Shown here: one piece after another, positions 18,233 through 27,377 of the stretch
Layout: each line of letters starts with the position of its first letter
How positions within the stretch are numbered: position 1 is the stretch's first letter
Assembly: GCA_046582185.1 (NCBI GenBank)
Contig: JAYGEX010000007.1
Coordinates: forward strand, 62,001 to 126,000
From: GCA-002726655 sp046582185
GTDB taxonomy: Bacteria; Pseudomonadota; Gammaproteobacteria; Pseudomonadales; Azotimanducaceae
Length of the DNA stretch: 64,000 nt
Direction of reading: 5' to 3'
Notes under the pieces: generated by a model
What the model was told of the DNA's origin: nothing
Database searches by the model: none
Seen by the model: the letters and a program-made list of their open reading frames with translations, nothing else
Translations under genes and position numbers: made by a program

Positions 18233-19438
18233 TTAGCTGGCCTCAGCGAGCGCATTTTCCGCTGTGCGTTTGTTCATGTAGAGCGACACCGCGATATAGA
18301 GGACCAGCGCAACGAGCGCCATGCTACCACTAACAACAAACATAAGTGGATAACCCAAGCCGGCACCGACAATCGATGCGGCGATGTTGGGGCCGATGAA
18401 TTGTCCAAATCCCTGCACGCTGGGCAATAGGGCAACCAAAGTCCCACTGCGGTCCATATGCGCGATCATCGATGCCTGATAAACATCAACAAATGTCCAT
18501 AGGGTCATAAATCCAAATAGGCTTATAGCAAGATTGATATCGTTTATGCCTAAAGCAAGCATGGCAACTATTGCTGCCATTACGATTAGCGAAAAGAACA
18601 GTGGTTTAAAGAGTCCATAGCGCGTACAGACATATGCAATCAGACAACCAACTATGCCCAGGAACGAAGACCAGGTCAGAACGGTACCCGACCATTCCTG
18701 AGATACACCATCGGCCAGGGCCGCCAGCTCAATATAGGTAAAATATCCGCCTATATTAATATAGGTAAAACAGATAGCCGTCAGGCAAAGCCATGGCATG
18801 ATTTTCGGCACACGCCAATTCTCGTGAATCATTTGGTGTTTTTCCTGCTCGGCGAGCTGTTCCTTACCAAGTGGCCTTGCGGGCATCCAGAAGACAATGA
18901 CGGCACAAAGAGCGCCCAGTATCATAAAAAACAGATAGATCTCGTTCATGGTCAGTTGCGGCAGATAATTCAACTCTAGTGCCGTGGAGAAAGCGAATCC
19001 GACGAGCTCCAGGTTATAGGCAGTTGTGGGATTTGTAGTACCTCCCAAAGTCACCACAGCAACGGCCGTAAAAATACCGCTTCCCACTCCCGCTAAGACG
19101 CGCAGCATTAAAACCGCATCATAATCTGTATAGACCATGCACAAGGCGTTGGCGACAATGGACAATGCCACGCCAATAAAGACCAGGTGCCGACGATTCA
19201 TTCGAGCAACGAGCAACGCTACTATGATAGCGCCAAGTGACAAGCCGCCCAGATCAGCGCCCCAAATGCGCCCGACTTGTTCCTCGGTGAAACCTACCTT
19301 GTGCACCAGGGCGGTGCTCAGTACGGGAACACTCACCATCACGGTATATCCAACCAGGGCCATAAATATAGCGGCGCCTATAGACCGCCAATCATCGAAC
19401 GGGTTGGCAAAGTCCTTGGTTACTGCAGTGTTGACCAT
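18233..19438 (-). CDS. MFS transporter
   Basis: A 401-residue major-facilitator protein with about twelve predicted membrane segments and a central hydrophilic loop (residues 190-210, PLGKEQLAEQEKH). The A-motif-like loop after helix 2 is ARMNRRH (about 78-84). No specificity motif stands out; the family is close to the sugar/drug-type permeases often next to GST or dioxygenase genes. It is divergent from the GST gene across 209 bp. AGAGAGGATCTAAC lies before the ATG in minus-strand orientation. Confidence 0.8.
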   Translation of the reverse strand: MVNTAVTKDFANPFDDWRSIGAAIFMALVGYTVMVSVPVLSTALVHKVGFTEEQVGRIWGADLGGLSLGAIIVALLVARMNRRHLVFIGVALSIVANALCMVYTDYDAVLMLRVLAGVGSGIFTAVAVVTLGGTTNPTTAYNLELVGFAFSTALELNYLPQLTMNEIYLFFMILGALCAVIVFWMPARPLGKEQLAEQEKHQMIHENWRVPKIMPWLCLTAICFTYINIGGYFTYIELAALADGVSQEWSGTVLTWSSFLGIVGCLIAYVCTRYGLFKPLFFSLIVMAAIVAMLALGINDINLAISLFGFMTLWTFVDVYQASMIAHMDRSGTLVALLPSVQGFGQFIGPNIAASIVGAGLGYPLMFVVSGSMALVALVLYIAVSLYMNKRTAENALAEAS

Positions 19439-19647
19439 GTTAGATCCTCTCTAATGGATTCTTAAAATACACTCGCCTGTCACTGCGCATATGTTAGCCG
19501 CTTGAATAGTTTAATATCTTCCTTAAAGGTAGGCTGGAGTTGATTTAGTTTCTCAAGTGTCACCCAGCTAGCTTCGCTTCGGCTGTGATTCCGATTGTCG
19601 TCAATGTACTATGCGCCTCTACTTTAGCAATCTCTCAGGAATAAATA

Positions 19648-20268
19648 ATGCTGAAATTATACGGTTTTACCGTCAGCAACTACTTCAATATGGCGAAAAT
19701 GGCCTTGATCGAAACAGGTATTGAATATGAATTTGTCAATATACAAGGTAGTCAGGAAGAGGCTTGGCTAACAAAAAGTCCCATGGGCAAAGTGCCCTGC
19801 ATCGAGACAGACCAAGGATTTTTGAGTGAAACCAATGTCATTTTTGATTATCTCGATGAAATTGGTGATGGCCCCTCCCTGCTCCCTGGCACTGCATACA
19901 ACAAGGCAAAAGTTAGGGAGCTCATCAAGGAAATTGAGCTGTATATCGAGCTGCCTGCCCGGACCTGCTTTGCTGAAGCATTTTTTAAGGGATCTGTGAG
20001 TGATGAAACGAAACAAACAGCACGGGCAAACCTGATCAAGGGCGTCGCCTGCCTGAAGCGGAACGGCAAGTTCGCACCCTATGTCGCTGGTGACACATTT
20101 ACCTACGCTGACATCATGTTTATGTATTCAGTAAACCTGGCACGTGCCTGTGGCAAGCGGGTGCTGGATATCGATATAACGGAAGATTTCCCGGAAGCGA
20201 AATCACTGCTCCAATTGTTAGCCGATCGGGAATCAGCGAAGCAGATTGCGGCTGACCAGAAGGCCTAG
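19648..20268 (+). CDS. Glutathione S-transferase family protein
   Basis: A 206-residue cytosolic GST. The N-terminal thioredoxin-like domain (1-80) has the activating-residue region GFTVSNYFNMAKMAL, the cis-proline motif GKVPCIET (around 48-55) and the glutathione-binding ETNVIFDYLDE, equivalent to the ES motif. The C-terminal helical domain has FTYADIMFMYS, matching the conserved N-capping motif. It probably conjugates glutathione to an electrophile or acts as an isomerase. It stands alone between an MFS transporter and a TonB-dependent receptor. Confidence 0.82.
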   Translation: MLKLYGFTVSNYFNMAKMALIETGIEYEFVNIQGSQEEAWLTKSPMGKVPCIETDQGFLSETNVIFDYLDEIGDGPSLLPGTAYNKAKVRELIKEIELYIELPARTCFAEAFFKGSVSDETKQTARANLIKGVACLKRNGKFAPYVAGDTFTYADIMFMYSVNLARACGKRVLDIDITEDFPEAKSLLQLLADRESAKQIAADQKA

Positions 20269-20491
20269 GAGCCTGGCAGAGAATCGATCTGATATACCCC
20301 GCCATCCTGGGTGAATATGCGAACACATGGGCAAGTTGATCTTGCAAAGGGCATGGATTATTCGAGTGCGGTGAGATCGATCTTATGCCTCGTCTTGCGG
20401 GCTCAATGACAGTTACCTACGACATCACCAACACTATTGCTGAGACCAGGGGTCGTGTACCTCGATCAACGATTGGCGCAAGCAGGTTTTT

Positions 20492-22564
20492 ATGAAAGAT
20501 AATATTTGTAATTTTCTGCGCCTGACTATTCCCGGCTTGTTGATGACAACGATCCTCAGCAATACGGTACTTTCCTCAGATGCGGAAACCATTTCTTACG
20601 ATGTGAATTTTTTCGCTGCTTACAATCCAGTGACGGCCCTGGATATTGTGGAGCGGGTGCCTGGCTTCAAACTCCAGCGCCGGGATGGCCCAGGTGAACA
20701 AGAGAAAGTCAGAGGGTTTGGCAACAACGCCAGTGATGTGCTCATTAATGGTAAACGGCCCAGTACCAAGTCGACGCCCATCGAGAAGATCCTGGCGCGT
20801 TATTCCGCAGATTCCGTGGTTCGTGTTGACTTGATTCGAGGCGCGACTGGCGGCCTTGAGAGTTCGCAATCCAGCGTTGTGGTCAATGTCATTCTAAAAG
20901 CCAGGGATGGCCGGGGTTCAATTCCCTGGGATGCGAGTCTGAGTTTTGAGGATGGCAATGTCACGCCAGGTGGCAACATAACTTATGTGGGCAATCGAAA
21001 TAACACAGATTTCAGTATCGGTATCGAACTTGAAGAGTTTGACTATGAATATGGTGGTCCTGAAATCCTGACCAGTTCAATCGGCCCGGATGAGTATCGA
21101 GATGAATCCGTTTTTGAGAACCCCAAAAAGGTGACCGGCACGGCAGACCTTGAACACCATTTGTTGAGTGGCGATAGCTTTCGCCTGAATATGCAACTTG
21201 TGTCCGGCGAATTTAGCCAGGGCGAAGACTCTGTACGACTTCCTGAAGGTGCCAACGATCCTGACCTGGTGCAACAACGAAACCTGGACGACGCAACTGA
21301 AGTTGAGCTTGGCGGAGACTACGAAAGAATGCTGTCTGGCAGCCTTCGGCTTAAAGCCATAGGTCTTGTCACAAGAAAAACATCAGACTTTAGTTCGACG
21401 CTGACCCATATTCCTTTCCAGGGCGCGACTGAGGTCAGTGACTTCTCTTATGAGTCTGAGGAAGGTGAATCCATTGCGCGACTTGAGCTGAACTGGAGCG
21501 GCTGGCAATCACACATCATGCAATTTGGTGTCGAGATTGTAGAGAACTTTCTCGATAGTGAATCCATCCTGATATTCGACGATGGCCAGGGACCGGTTGG
21601 AATCCCTCTGCCCGGTGGCAACGCCAGAGTGGAAGAGCTGCGGGGAGAATTTTCTATCACCGATAGCTGGACCTTGTCAGACAGATTAACGTTAGATTTT
21701 GGTCTCGCATTTGAAATCTCAGAGATTGAGCAAAGTGGCGATACAGAACAGGTAAGAGATTTTAGCTATGCCAAACCCTCCATTGCCGCTACATTTTCTC
21801 CGACAGCAATCACCCAATGGCGCTTTAAACTCAAGCGGGAAGTCGGTCAATTGGACTTCTTTGATTTCGTCAGCTCCGCGAACTTTGAAGATGGCGACGG
21901 CGATCTGAATCTGGGGAATCCCAACCTTAAACCCGAGCAAACCTGGGTGTTGGAGATCGGCTTTGAACATCGCTTCGACAAGATTGGTGTTTTTGAATTC
22001 ACACCTTTTTACCATGTTATTGACGATGTGGAAGACCTTCTTCCAATCAGTGACATGTATGCCGCTCCCGGCAATATCGGTGATGGAGAACGTTGGGGCT
22101 TCAGCACTAGCCTGACGACCAGCCTGGATTTTATAAAGATCAAAAATGGCCGACTGGACGCTTCTTATGCCTGGCAAGATTCTTCAGTCACAGACCCGGT
22201 AACCGGAGATGATCGTGCCCTGTCGGGTGAAGCTCCCTGGCAATACGAAATAGCATTGCGCAAGGACGTTCCTTCCGTGAAGCTGAGTTATGGTCTCAAT
22301 TACACAGAAAACGATGTTGAGACGCTTTATGGACTGGATGATATTGTTATCGAGACTTACGTCCCGGGATTGTCCGCCTTTCTCGAAAAAACATTCGGCA
22401 GCTATAAGATACGCTTTAACGCTTTCAACTTATTGAGTCAGGGTGCGCATCGCCAAAGGCAGGTCTATGACACATCACGTGAATCAAACGTGATCCTGTT
22501 TACTGAGAGCCGCGTCAGTGACGATGACCCCTACTTCCAACTAGTCGCTAGTGGTACATTTTGA
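20492..22564 (+). CDS. TonB-dependent outer-membrane receptor
   Basis: A 690-residue protein with a probable signal peptide (MKDNICNFLRLTIPGLLMTT, cleavage near residue 30). It has a plug domain at about 45-150, including DIVERVPGF, EKVRGFGNNASDVLINGKRP and DLIRGATGG, and then a long beta-barrel with alternating hydrophobic residues ending in phenylalanine (LVASGTF), as required for outer-membrane insertion. The typical second-half motif NLKPEQTWVLEIGFEHRF is present. No clear TonB box is seen before the plug. It lies 195 bp before an MFS transporter and a Rieske oxygenase gene, so it may import the substrate of that pathway. Confidence 0.88.
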   Translation: MKDNICNFLRLTIPGLLMTTILSNTVLSSDAETISYDVNFFAAYNPVTALDIVERVPGFKLQRRDGPGEQEKVRGFGNNASDVLINGKRPSTKSTPIEKILARYSADSVVRVDLIRGATGGLESSQSSVVVNVILKARDGRGSIPWDASLSFEDGNVTPGGNITYVGNRNNTDFSIGIELEEFDYEYGGPEILTSSIGPDEYRDESVFENPKKVTGTADLEHHLLSGDSFRLNMQLVSGEFSQGEDSVRLPEGANDPDLVQQRNLDDATEVELGGDYERMLSGSLRLKAIGLVTRKTSDFSSTLTHIPFQGATEVSDFSYESEEGESIARLELNWSGWQSHIMQFGVEIVENFLDSESILIFDDGQGPVGIPLPGGNARVEELRGEFSITDSWTLSDRLTLDFGLAFEISEIEQSGDTEQVRDFSYAKPSIAATFSPTAITQWRFKLKREVGQLDFFDFVSSANFEDGDGDLNLGNPNLKPEQTWVLEIGFEHRFDKIGVFEFTPFYHVIDDVEDLLPISDMYAAPGNIGDGERWGFSTSLTTSLDFIKIKNGRLDASYAWQDSSVTDPVTGDDRALSGEAPWQYEIALRKDVPSVKLSYGLNYTENDVETLYGLDDIVIETYVPGLSAFLEKTFGSYKIRFNAFNLLSQGAHRQRQVYDTSRESNVILFTESRVSDDDPYFQLVASGTF

Positions 22565-22625
22565 ATTGATTGGTGCAAGACTTGCCCTGATACCACTTTT
22601 CGACCCGGATTTTACAATTGAAAAT

Positions 22626-22645
22626 ACCGACAGGGAATTGTCGGT
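22626..22645. other. Perfect 7-bp inverted repeat, ACCGACA-6-TGTCGGT
   Basis: The stem pairs 22626-22632 with 22639-22645 around a GGGAAT loop. It lies 62 bp after the receptor stop and 115 bp before the MFS start. No T-run follows, so a simple intrinsic terminator is unlikely; it could be an operator or a weak attenuation structure. Confidence 0.35.
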
Positions 22646-22759
22646 AGCGTCAGCCCGGTAGATGGTGATAGCAGAGCGACAGTATTGGCGCGGAAACAAC
22701 GCTGGCAAGTATTAATAGTTCAGTGCACACTCGGCGGAAAGTAAAGTTCCGGGGATATC

Positions 22760-24007
22760 ATGGCTCGAATTCAGCGCTGGTTGGTCATGGCCATTTTGTG
22801 CTTTTCGGGTGGCATTATTTTTATGCTCCCCTTTCTGCGAGAGGTGTATTACATACCCATGCAGGAAGCTTTTGGTTATGACAACCTGCAAATGGGCATT
22901 TTGATCAGTGTTTTTGGCGGCGCATCTTTACTCACCTACTTCCCTGGCGGTTGGATAGCTGACCAATATTCGCCCCGTAAATTAATCACCGGCTCTCTCC
23001 TGGCGACCGGTGTGGCTGGTCTTTACTTCGCCAGCTTCCCCTCCTACGGCATCAGTATTGCCATCCACGGCTTCTGGGGAGTCTGCATCTCGCTGGTCTT
23101 TTGGGGAGCAATGATCAAAGCCACGCGCGAATGGGCACCCGCAGAGGAACAGGGTCGGGCTTTTGGGATTCTCGAAAGTGGACGCGGCGTCTCGGAAGTG
23201 CTCAGCTCTACGGTATTTCTCGCGATTTTTGCCTGGCTGGGCAGCAACGCCACCGCTCTGTCACAGGTCATTAACCTCTTTGCAGTCACCAACATCGCAT
23301 TGGCAATTCTGGCATGGTTCATCCTTGAGGACTCAAGTGTAGAAATCGAAGAAACAGCTCAAAGTCAGGTAGGATTGGCTGAGGTAATTGCTGTCCTAAA
23401 AATGCCAACAGTCTGGCTCATTTCTATTGTGGTGTTAACGGCCTACAGCGCCTATTGGGGTGCATACTATTTTGCACCCTATGCGACAGATGCCTATGGG
23501 CTTTCTGTGGTACTTGGCGCTTCTGTCGCTGTAGGCAAGATGTGGCTTAAGCCCATTGCCGCCATCTCAGCAGGATTCATCGCAGACAAGATAGGGGTAT
23601 CCAAAACGGTATTTGGGTTTTTTATAATCATGACACTGGGTTTTATAGTATTCAGTTTATTGCCCGGTGGCCCCGGCTACCTCATCATGATGCTGGTTAA
23701 CGCAAGCATCGTCTCGCTCGCCATATTTGCCCTGCGCGGAATTTATTTTGCGCTGTTGGAGGAGGGTGGCATTTCGCCTGCCGTCACCGGAACTGCAGCC
23801 GGAGTGATTTCTGCTATCGGATTTACGCCTGATGTTTTTATGCCCTTGCTCGGTGGCATGTTGCTGGACGCCTATCCAGGAGCAGAGGGTTATCGTTATT
23901 TTTATGGGGTCATTGCACTCATGTGTGCTGGCGGCAGTCTGGCAGCCTGGGGCATTATGCGAAGTTCGACGCAACTTGTCGCCGAGCAGAAAGCAATAGT
24001 AGCCTGA
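22760..24007 (+). CDS. MFS transporter
   Basis: A 415-residue major-facilitator protein with twelve predicted membrane segments. The conserved loop after helix 2 is GGWIADQYSPRKL (about 72-84), a clear MFS A-motif. The closest general type is nitrate/sugar-phosphate or glycerol-3-phosphate-like permeases, but the substrate is unresolved. It is followed 19 bp later by a Rieske oxygenase on the same strand, and a TonB-dependent receptor is upstream; together these look like uptake plus oxidation of one compound. Confidence 0.82.
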   Translation: MARIQRWLVMAILCFSGGIIFMLPFLREVYYIPMQEAFGYDNLQMGILISVFGGASLLTYFPGGWIADQYSPRKLITGSLLATGVAGLYFASFPSYGISIAIHGFWGVCISLVFWGAMIKATREWAPAEEQGRAFGILESGRGVSEVLSSTVFLAIFAWLGSNATALSQVINLFAVTNIALAILAWFILEDSSVEIEETAQSQVGLAEVIAVLKMPTVWLISIVVLTAYSAYWGAYYFAPYATDAYGLSVVLGASVAVGKMWLKPIAAISAGFIADKIGVSKTVFGFFIIMTLGFIVFSLLPGGPGYLIMMLVNASIVSLAIFALRGIYFALLEEGGISPAVTGTAAGVISAIGFTPDVFMPLLGGMLLDAYPGAEGYRYFYGVIALMCAGGSLAAWGIMRSSTQLVAEQKAIVA

Positions 24008-24026
24008 TAGCAGATCGGAGAACGCC

Positions 24027-25208
24027 ATGTCTGATAAAAAGTCTGATAAAAAGTCTGATACAAACTCAATCGACAGCTCAGGAAAGTTGGAGCGCACCCT
24101 GCCGAGTTCCTGGTACTTGAACGAAGAGATTTTTAATCTGGAGCGTGAGCACATTTTTATGTACGAATGGGTGTGCGTACTTCGGGAGGAACAAATCCCC
24201 AATTCCGGAGACCACAAGGTTCTGGATGTCTATGGTGAAAGTATATTACTAGTCCGCAACAAACAGGGAGAGCTAAGGGGCTTCTACAATGTTTGTCGTC
24301 ACCGGGGCGCCAGGCTGTGTCCTGCAGGTGAGCAGGAAATATCGAATGATCGATTACCGGTGAAAGGTGGTGTGGTGGGAGGACGTATTGTATGTCCCTA
24401 TCATGCCTGGTCCTATGATCTGGATGGTCAACTGCAAGGTGCCCGCCATATGAACCCGGATATGGGATTTAACATCGAAGACGTGCAATTACACAAGGTT
24501 GGTTGCGAAAGTTGGGGTGGCTTTGTCTTTATTCATCTTTCACCGCGAAAGGCTGAGCCCTTTGCAGACTTCATCGAAAAATGCGCCGAACGATTCCAGC
24601 GTTATCCCCTTTCAGAATTGAGGATTGCAAGAACTATACGTTATCACGTGAATGCAAACTGGAAGGTATTGTGTGAAAACTACAATGAGTGTTACCACTG
24701 CGGCCCAGTACACCCCGAATTGTGCAAACTGGTCCCGGTATTTCTGGAAGCCGGTGGCTCTGGTCTGGATTGGGAGCGTGGCATCCCGCACCGCGAAGGG
24801 GCTACCACTTTCACTGAGTCTGGAACCACAAATCGACGGAGCTTTCCGGGGCTGAATGAGGATGAAAAGTCACGTCACAAGGGCGACCTGGTTTACCCCA
24901 ACCTTTTTCTCAGCCTGGCAAGCGACCATGTGGCAGTCTTTATATTACATGCCCAGGGCGCGGATAAAACCATCATTGACTGCCATTTCCTGTTTGAGAC
25001 GCACGAGATCAACAAACTGGATTTTGATCCTTCAGATGCGGTGGACTTCTGGCATTTGGTCAACCGTCAGGATTGGAGTATTTGTGAGGTGGTGCAAAAA
25101 GGCATGCATGCACGCGTCCACGATCGGGGTGTGTTTTCACCCATGGAAGATTGGAATTTGGATATACGCCGATATGTAACAGACCGTATAGGACAGTTTG
25201 TGGACTAA
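24027..25208 (+). CDS. Rieske non-haem iron oxygenase, alpha subunit
   Basis: A 393-residue oxygenase. The Rieske [2Fe-2S] site is C90-R-H92 and C123-P-Y-H126. The catalytic mononuclear iron site is in ENYNECYHCGPVH with H224 and H229 as ligands, and a carboxylate in the VDFWHLVNRQDW region (about 345-355) as the third. The pattern fits the alpha-only group that includes glycine-betaine, stachydrine and carnitine oxygenases as well as aromatic demethylases. A lysine-rich N-terminus contains a 12-bp tandem repeat coding SDKK twice. Its stop overlaps the convergent flavoprotein gene by 4 bp. No ferredoxin reductase partner is adjacent. Confidence 0.88.
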   Translation: MSDKKSDKKSDTNSIDSSGKLERTLPSSWYLNEEIFNLEREHIFMYEWVCVLREEQIPNSGDHKVLDVYGESILLVRNKQGELRGFYNVCRHRGARLCPAGEQEISNDRLPVKGGVVGGRIVCPYHAWSYDLDGQLQGARHMNPDMGFNIEDVQLHKVGCESWGGFVFIHLSPRKAEPFADFIEKCAERFQRYPLSELRIARTIRYHVNANWKVLCENYNECYHCGPVHPELCKLVPVFLEAGGSGLDWERGIPHREGATTFTESGTTNRRSFPGLNEDEKSRHKGDLVYPNLFLSLASDHVAVFILHAQGADKTIIDCHFLFETHEINKLDFDPSDAVDFWHLVNRQDWSICEVVQKGMHARVHDRGVFSPMEDWNLDIRRYVTDRIGQFVD

Positions 25209-27289
25209 ATCACAGCGCCGGGCACATGATCTGCTACCGGGATATCTCGTAGATACAAGGGGTTGTCGGCGTGGTCCAGTTGTTGGGCATAGGCATGACC
25301 CGCGTAAACGGCATGGACCAGCGCCCCCGCGGCCAGAGCATCACCAATCCGGTCCACTGATTTGATGCCAACATCAGCAAACTCCTCGCTGCGGGACATC
25401 ACATTCTGAAATAATTTATCGTTTGGCAGGCGCAAACCAACAATAATCACGGAGCGAACCGCCAATATCTGTTCCTCGCCGGTAAAGATGTTGTTAAGCA
25501 TCGCTTGCTCCCCGTCAAATCTGGTTAAGAGAGACTGGGTATTGATCGAGACATGGTGTTTGTGTAAGGCCTGGTGTACGAAAGGTTGCTCGTTCGTCAT
25601 AACTGTCCAGGCCGATGCGTGGCCGGCCGGGGTTGCGTAGACAACATCAAGGCCCTGGATTGCCAGATATTCTGCAATGACGCCGCCCATGTAATAGTTG
25701 TCAAAGTCATATATCAGCACAGCACCTTCCGGAATAATCCCATCGGCGAGGTCATCCGGGGTATAGATCCCGGGGCCCACTAATTCACCCTGAGGTATTT
25801 CCAGGGATGAGTATAACGACCGGGTCCAGTGGGCACCGGTAGCGATGGCGATACGTTGATGGTCCAGCGCGAGAATTTCGTCCACACCGAGCTCACTACT
25901 GGTAAATAGATCAACATTTCCCATCTGCCTGAGCGCATATAATCGGTAATCACGCACTCTACCCCAGGTACTCAATCCAGGTAGGGACGTCTCAAACTTC
26001 AATCGCCCGCCCATCTCCGGGGTGCTTTCGGCAATGGTGACATGGTAACCGCGCTTCGCGGCTATGAGGCCCGCCTCGAGTCCGGCCGGTCCTCCGCCAA
26101 CAATGAGGATGCGGTCATCGCTTCCTGCTTTTTGCACGCGCTCTGGATGCCAGCCTTTACGCCACTCCTCACCCACAGTGGCATTTTGCGTGCAGCGTAC
26201 CGGCACGCCATCATGCCAACTGGAAATGCAAATATTGCAGCCGATACATTCTCGAATTTCATCTTCTCTCCCCTCTTTAATTTTGTTGGGAAGAAAAGGG
26301 TCAGCTATGGACGGCCTGGCCCCGCCGATCAGATCCAGTACGCCTCGATTGATCTGAGAAACCATGACGTCTGGGGATGTGAAACGGCCAACGCCCACCA
26401 CAGGTCTACTGGTCACACTTTTTACAAAATCAATGACCGGCTCATGTGAACCTTCGTCCAGAAATCGTGAGGCACCGCAATCGGTTGGACTGGAATCCAT
26501 TTTCACATCCCAGAGGTCAGGCAAATCACCAAGTAGTGTGACCACCTCGTGCGCCTGCGACTCAAAATGGTCGCTGGGCTTGGCACGCAATTCTTCAAGT
26601 GAGATGCGCAGCGCCACCGCACAGGTGGTGCCCACTGCCTCCTTCGTTGCTTCTATCAACTCCCGCACAAACCGGGTACGGTTTTCCACCGAGCCGCCAT
26701 AACTATCGGTCCGATGATTGTATTCTTCCAGCAGGAATTCGTACCCCAGATAACCCATGCCAGCATATATATAAACAATATCGAAGCCAGCGCTGCGCGC
26801 ACGCAGGGCGGCATTCACCTGCCAGCTAATGACATCACGAATATCTTTGTTATCCATTATTCGTGGACGTAAATTACCCATGAACCCCACATGAGTTGCA
26901 GCCCAGGGTATTCCGGACGGCGAGTAGGGGGCAATCCGCGATGTGCGATTCATGACCGCTGCACCACCATGCCACAACTCAATAGCCGCCAGAGCACCAT
27001 ACTCGTGGATAGCCTCGCAACTCATCGCGTGTGAGCGGATGTCGTTGTCATCCCATAACCGTGCAAAAGGCAAGGGGCTGTCATCAGAGGAAGGGTGAGT
27101 CGACACCGCGCCAGTTGATACCACGCCCCAACCGCCTTCTGCTTTAATGCCGCGAAAAGCAGCTCTAACTCTCGGGTTGGATTCGGTCATGCCGCTGGCG
27201 TGGGGTACCTGGTAAAAGCGGTTTGGTGCCAGGACCGGACCAATCTTTACCGGATCAAATAGAATTTTGTAACGTGGATTCATTTTCAT
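25205..27289 (-). CDS. Old-Yellow-Enzyme/trimethylamine-dehydrogenase-like FMN-FAD iron-sulfur oxidoreductase
   Basis: A 694-residue multidomain flavoprotein. The N-terminal TIM barrel (1-345) is of OYE type and binds FMN. A [4Fe-4S] motif follows near residue 350: CIGCNIC plus a fourth cysteine in VRCTQN. The C-terminal half carries a dinucleotide fold starting ILIVGGGPAGLEAGL (about 395-409). This architecture is shared by trimethylamine and dimethylamine dehydrogenases, 2,4-dienoyl-CoA reductase and N-methylproline demethylases. It converges on the Rieske gene with a 4-bp overlap and lies 88 bp upstream of a sodium:solute symporter gene on the same strand. An oxidative demethylase role is a reasonable hypothesis from context. 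Confidence 0.83.
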   Translation of the reverse strand: MKMNPRYKILFDPVKIGPVLAPNRFYQVPHASGMTESNPRVRAAFRGIKAEGGWGVVSTGAVSTHPSSDDSPLPFARLWDDNDIRSHAMSCEAIHEYGALAAIELWHGGAAVMNRTSRIAPYSPSGIPWAATHVGFMGNLRPRIMDNKDIRDVISWQVNAALRARSAGFDIVYIYAGMGYLGYEFLLEEYNHRTDSYGGSVENRTRFVRELIEATKEAVGTTCAVALRISLEELRAKPSDHFESQAHEVVTLLGDLPDLWDVKMDSSPTDCGASRFLDEGSHEPVIDFVKSVTSRPVVGVGRFTSPDVMVSQINRGVLDLIGGARPSIADPFLPNKIKEGREDEIRECIGCNICISSWHDGVPVRCTQNATVGEEWRKGWHPERVQKAGSDDRILIVGGGPAGLEAGLIAAKRGYHVTIAESTPEMGGRLKFETSLPGLSTWGRVRDYRLYALRQMGNVDLFTSSELGVDEILALDHQRIAIATGAHWTRSLYSSLEIPQGELVGPGIYTPDDLADGIIPEGAVLIYDFDNYYMGGVIAEYLAIQGLDVVYATPAGHASAWTVMTNEQPFVHQALHKHHVSINTQSLLTRFDGEQAMLNNIFTGEEQILAVRSVIIVGLRLPNDKLFQNVMSRSEEFADVGIKSVDRIGDALAAGALVHAVYAGHAYAQQLDHADNPLYLRDIPVADHVPGAVI

Positions 27290-27377
27290 ATTGAATTCCG
27301 ATATCTTGATCGTTCAGTTAACGTCCGCCGGTTTCTTTTACTCGTAAATAATCAGAAATCTCATGACAACGGCGAAG

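Noticed and set aside
24027..24065. 12-bp direct repeat at the Rieske gene start as a frameshift hotspot
   Set aside because: The repeat length is a multiple of three and the frame is intact; it only alters a disordered N-terminus.
23657..24217. Minus-strand frame of 186 codons
   Set aside because: Antisense to the MFS and Rieske genes; low-complexity stretch produced by the SDKK repeat.
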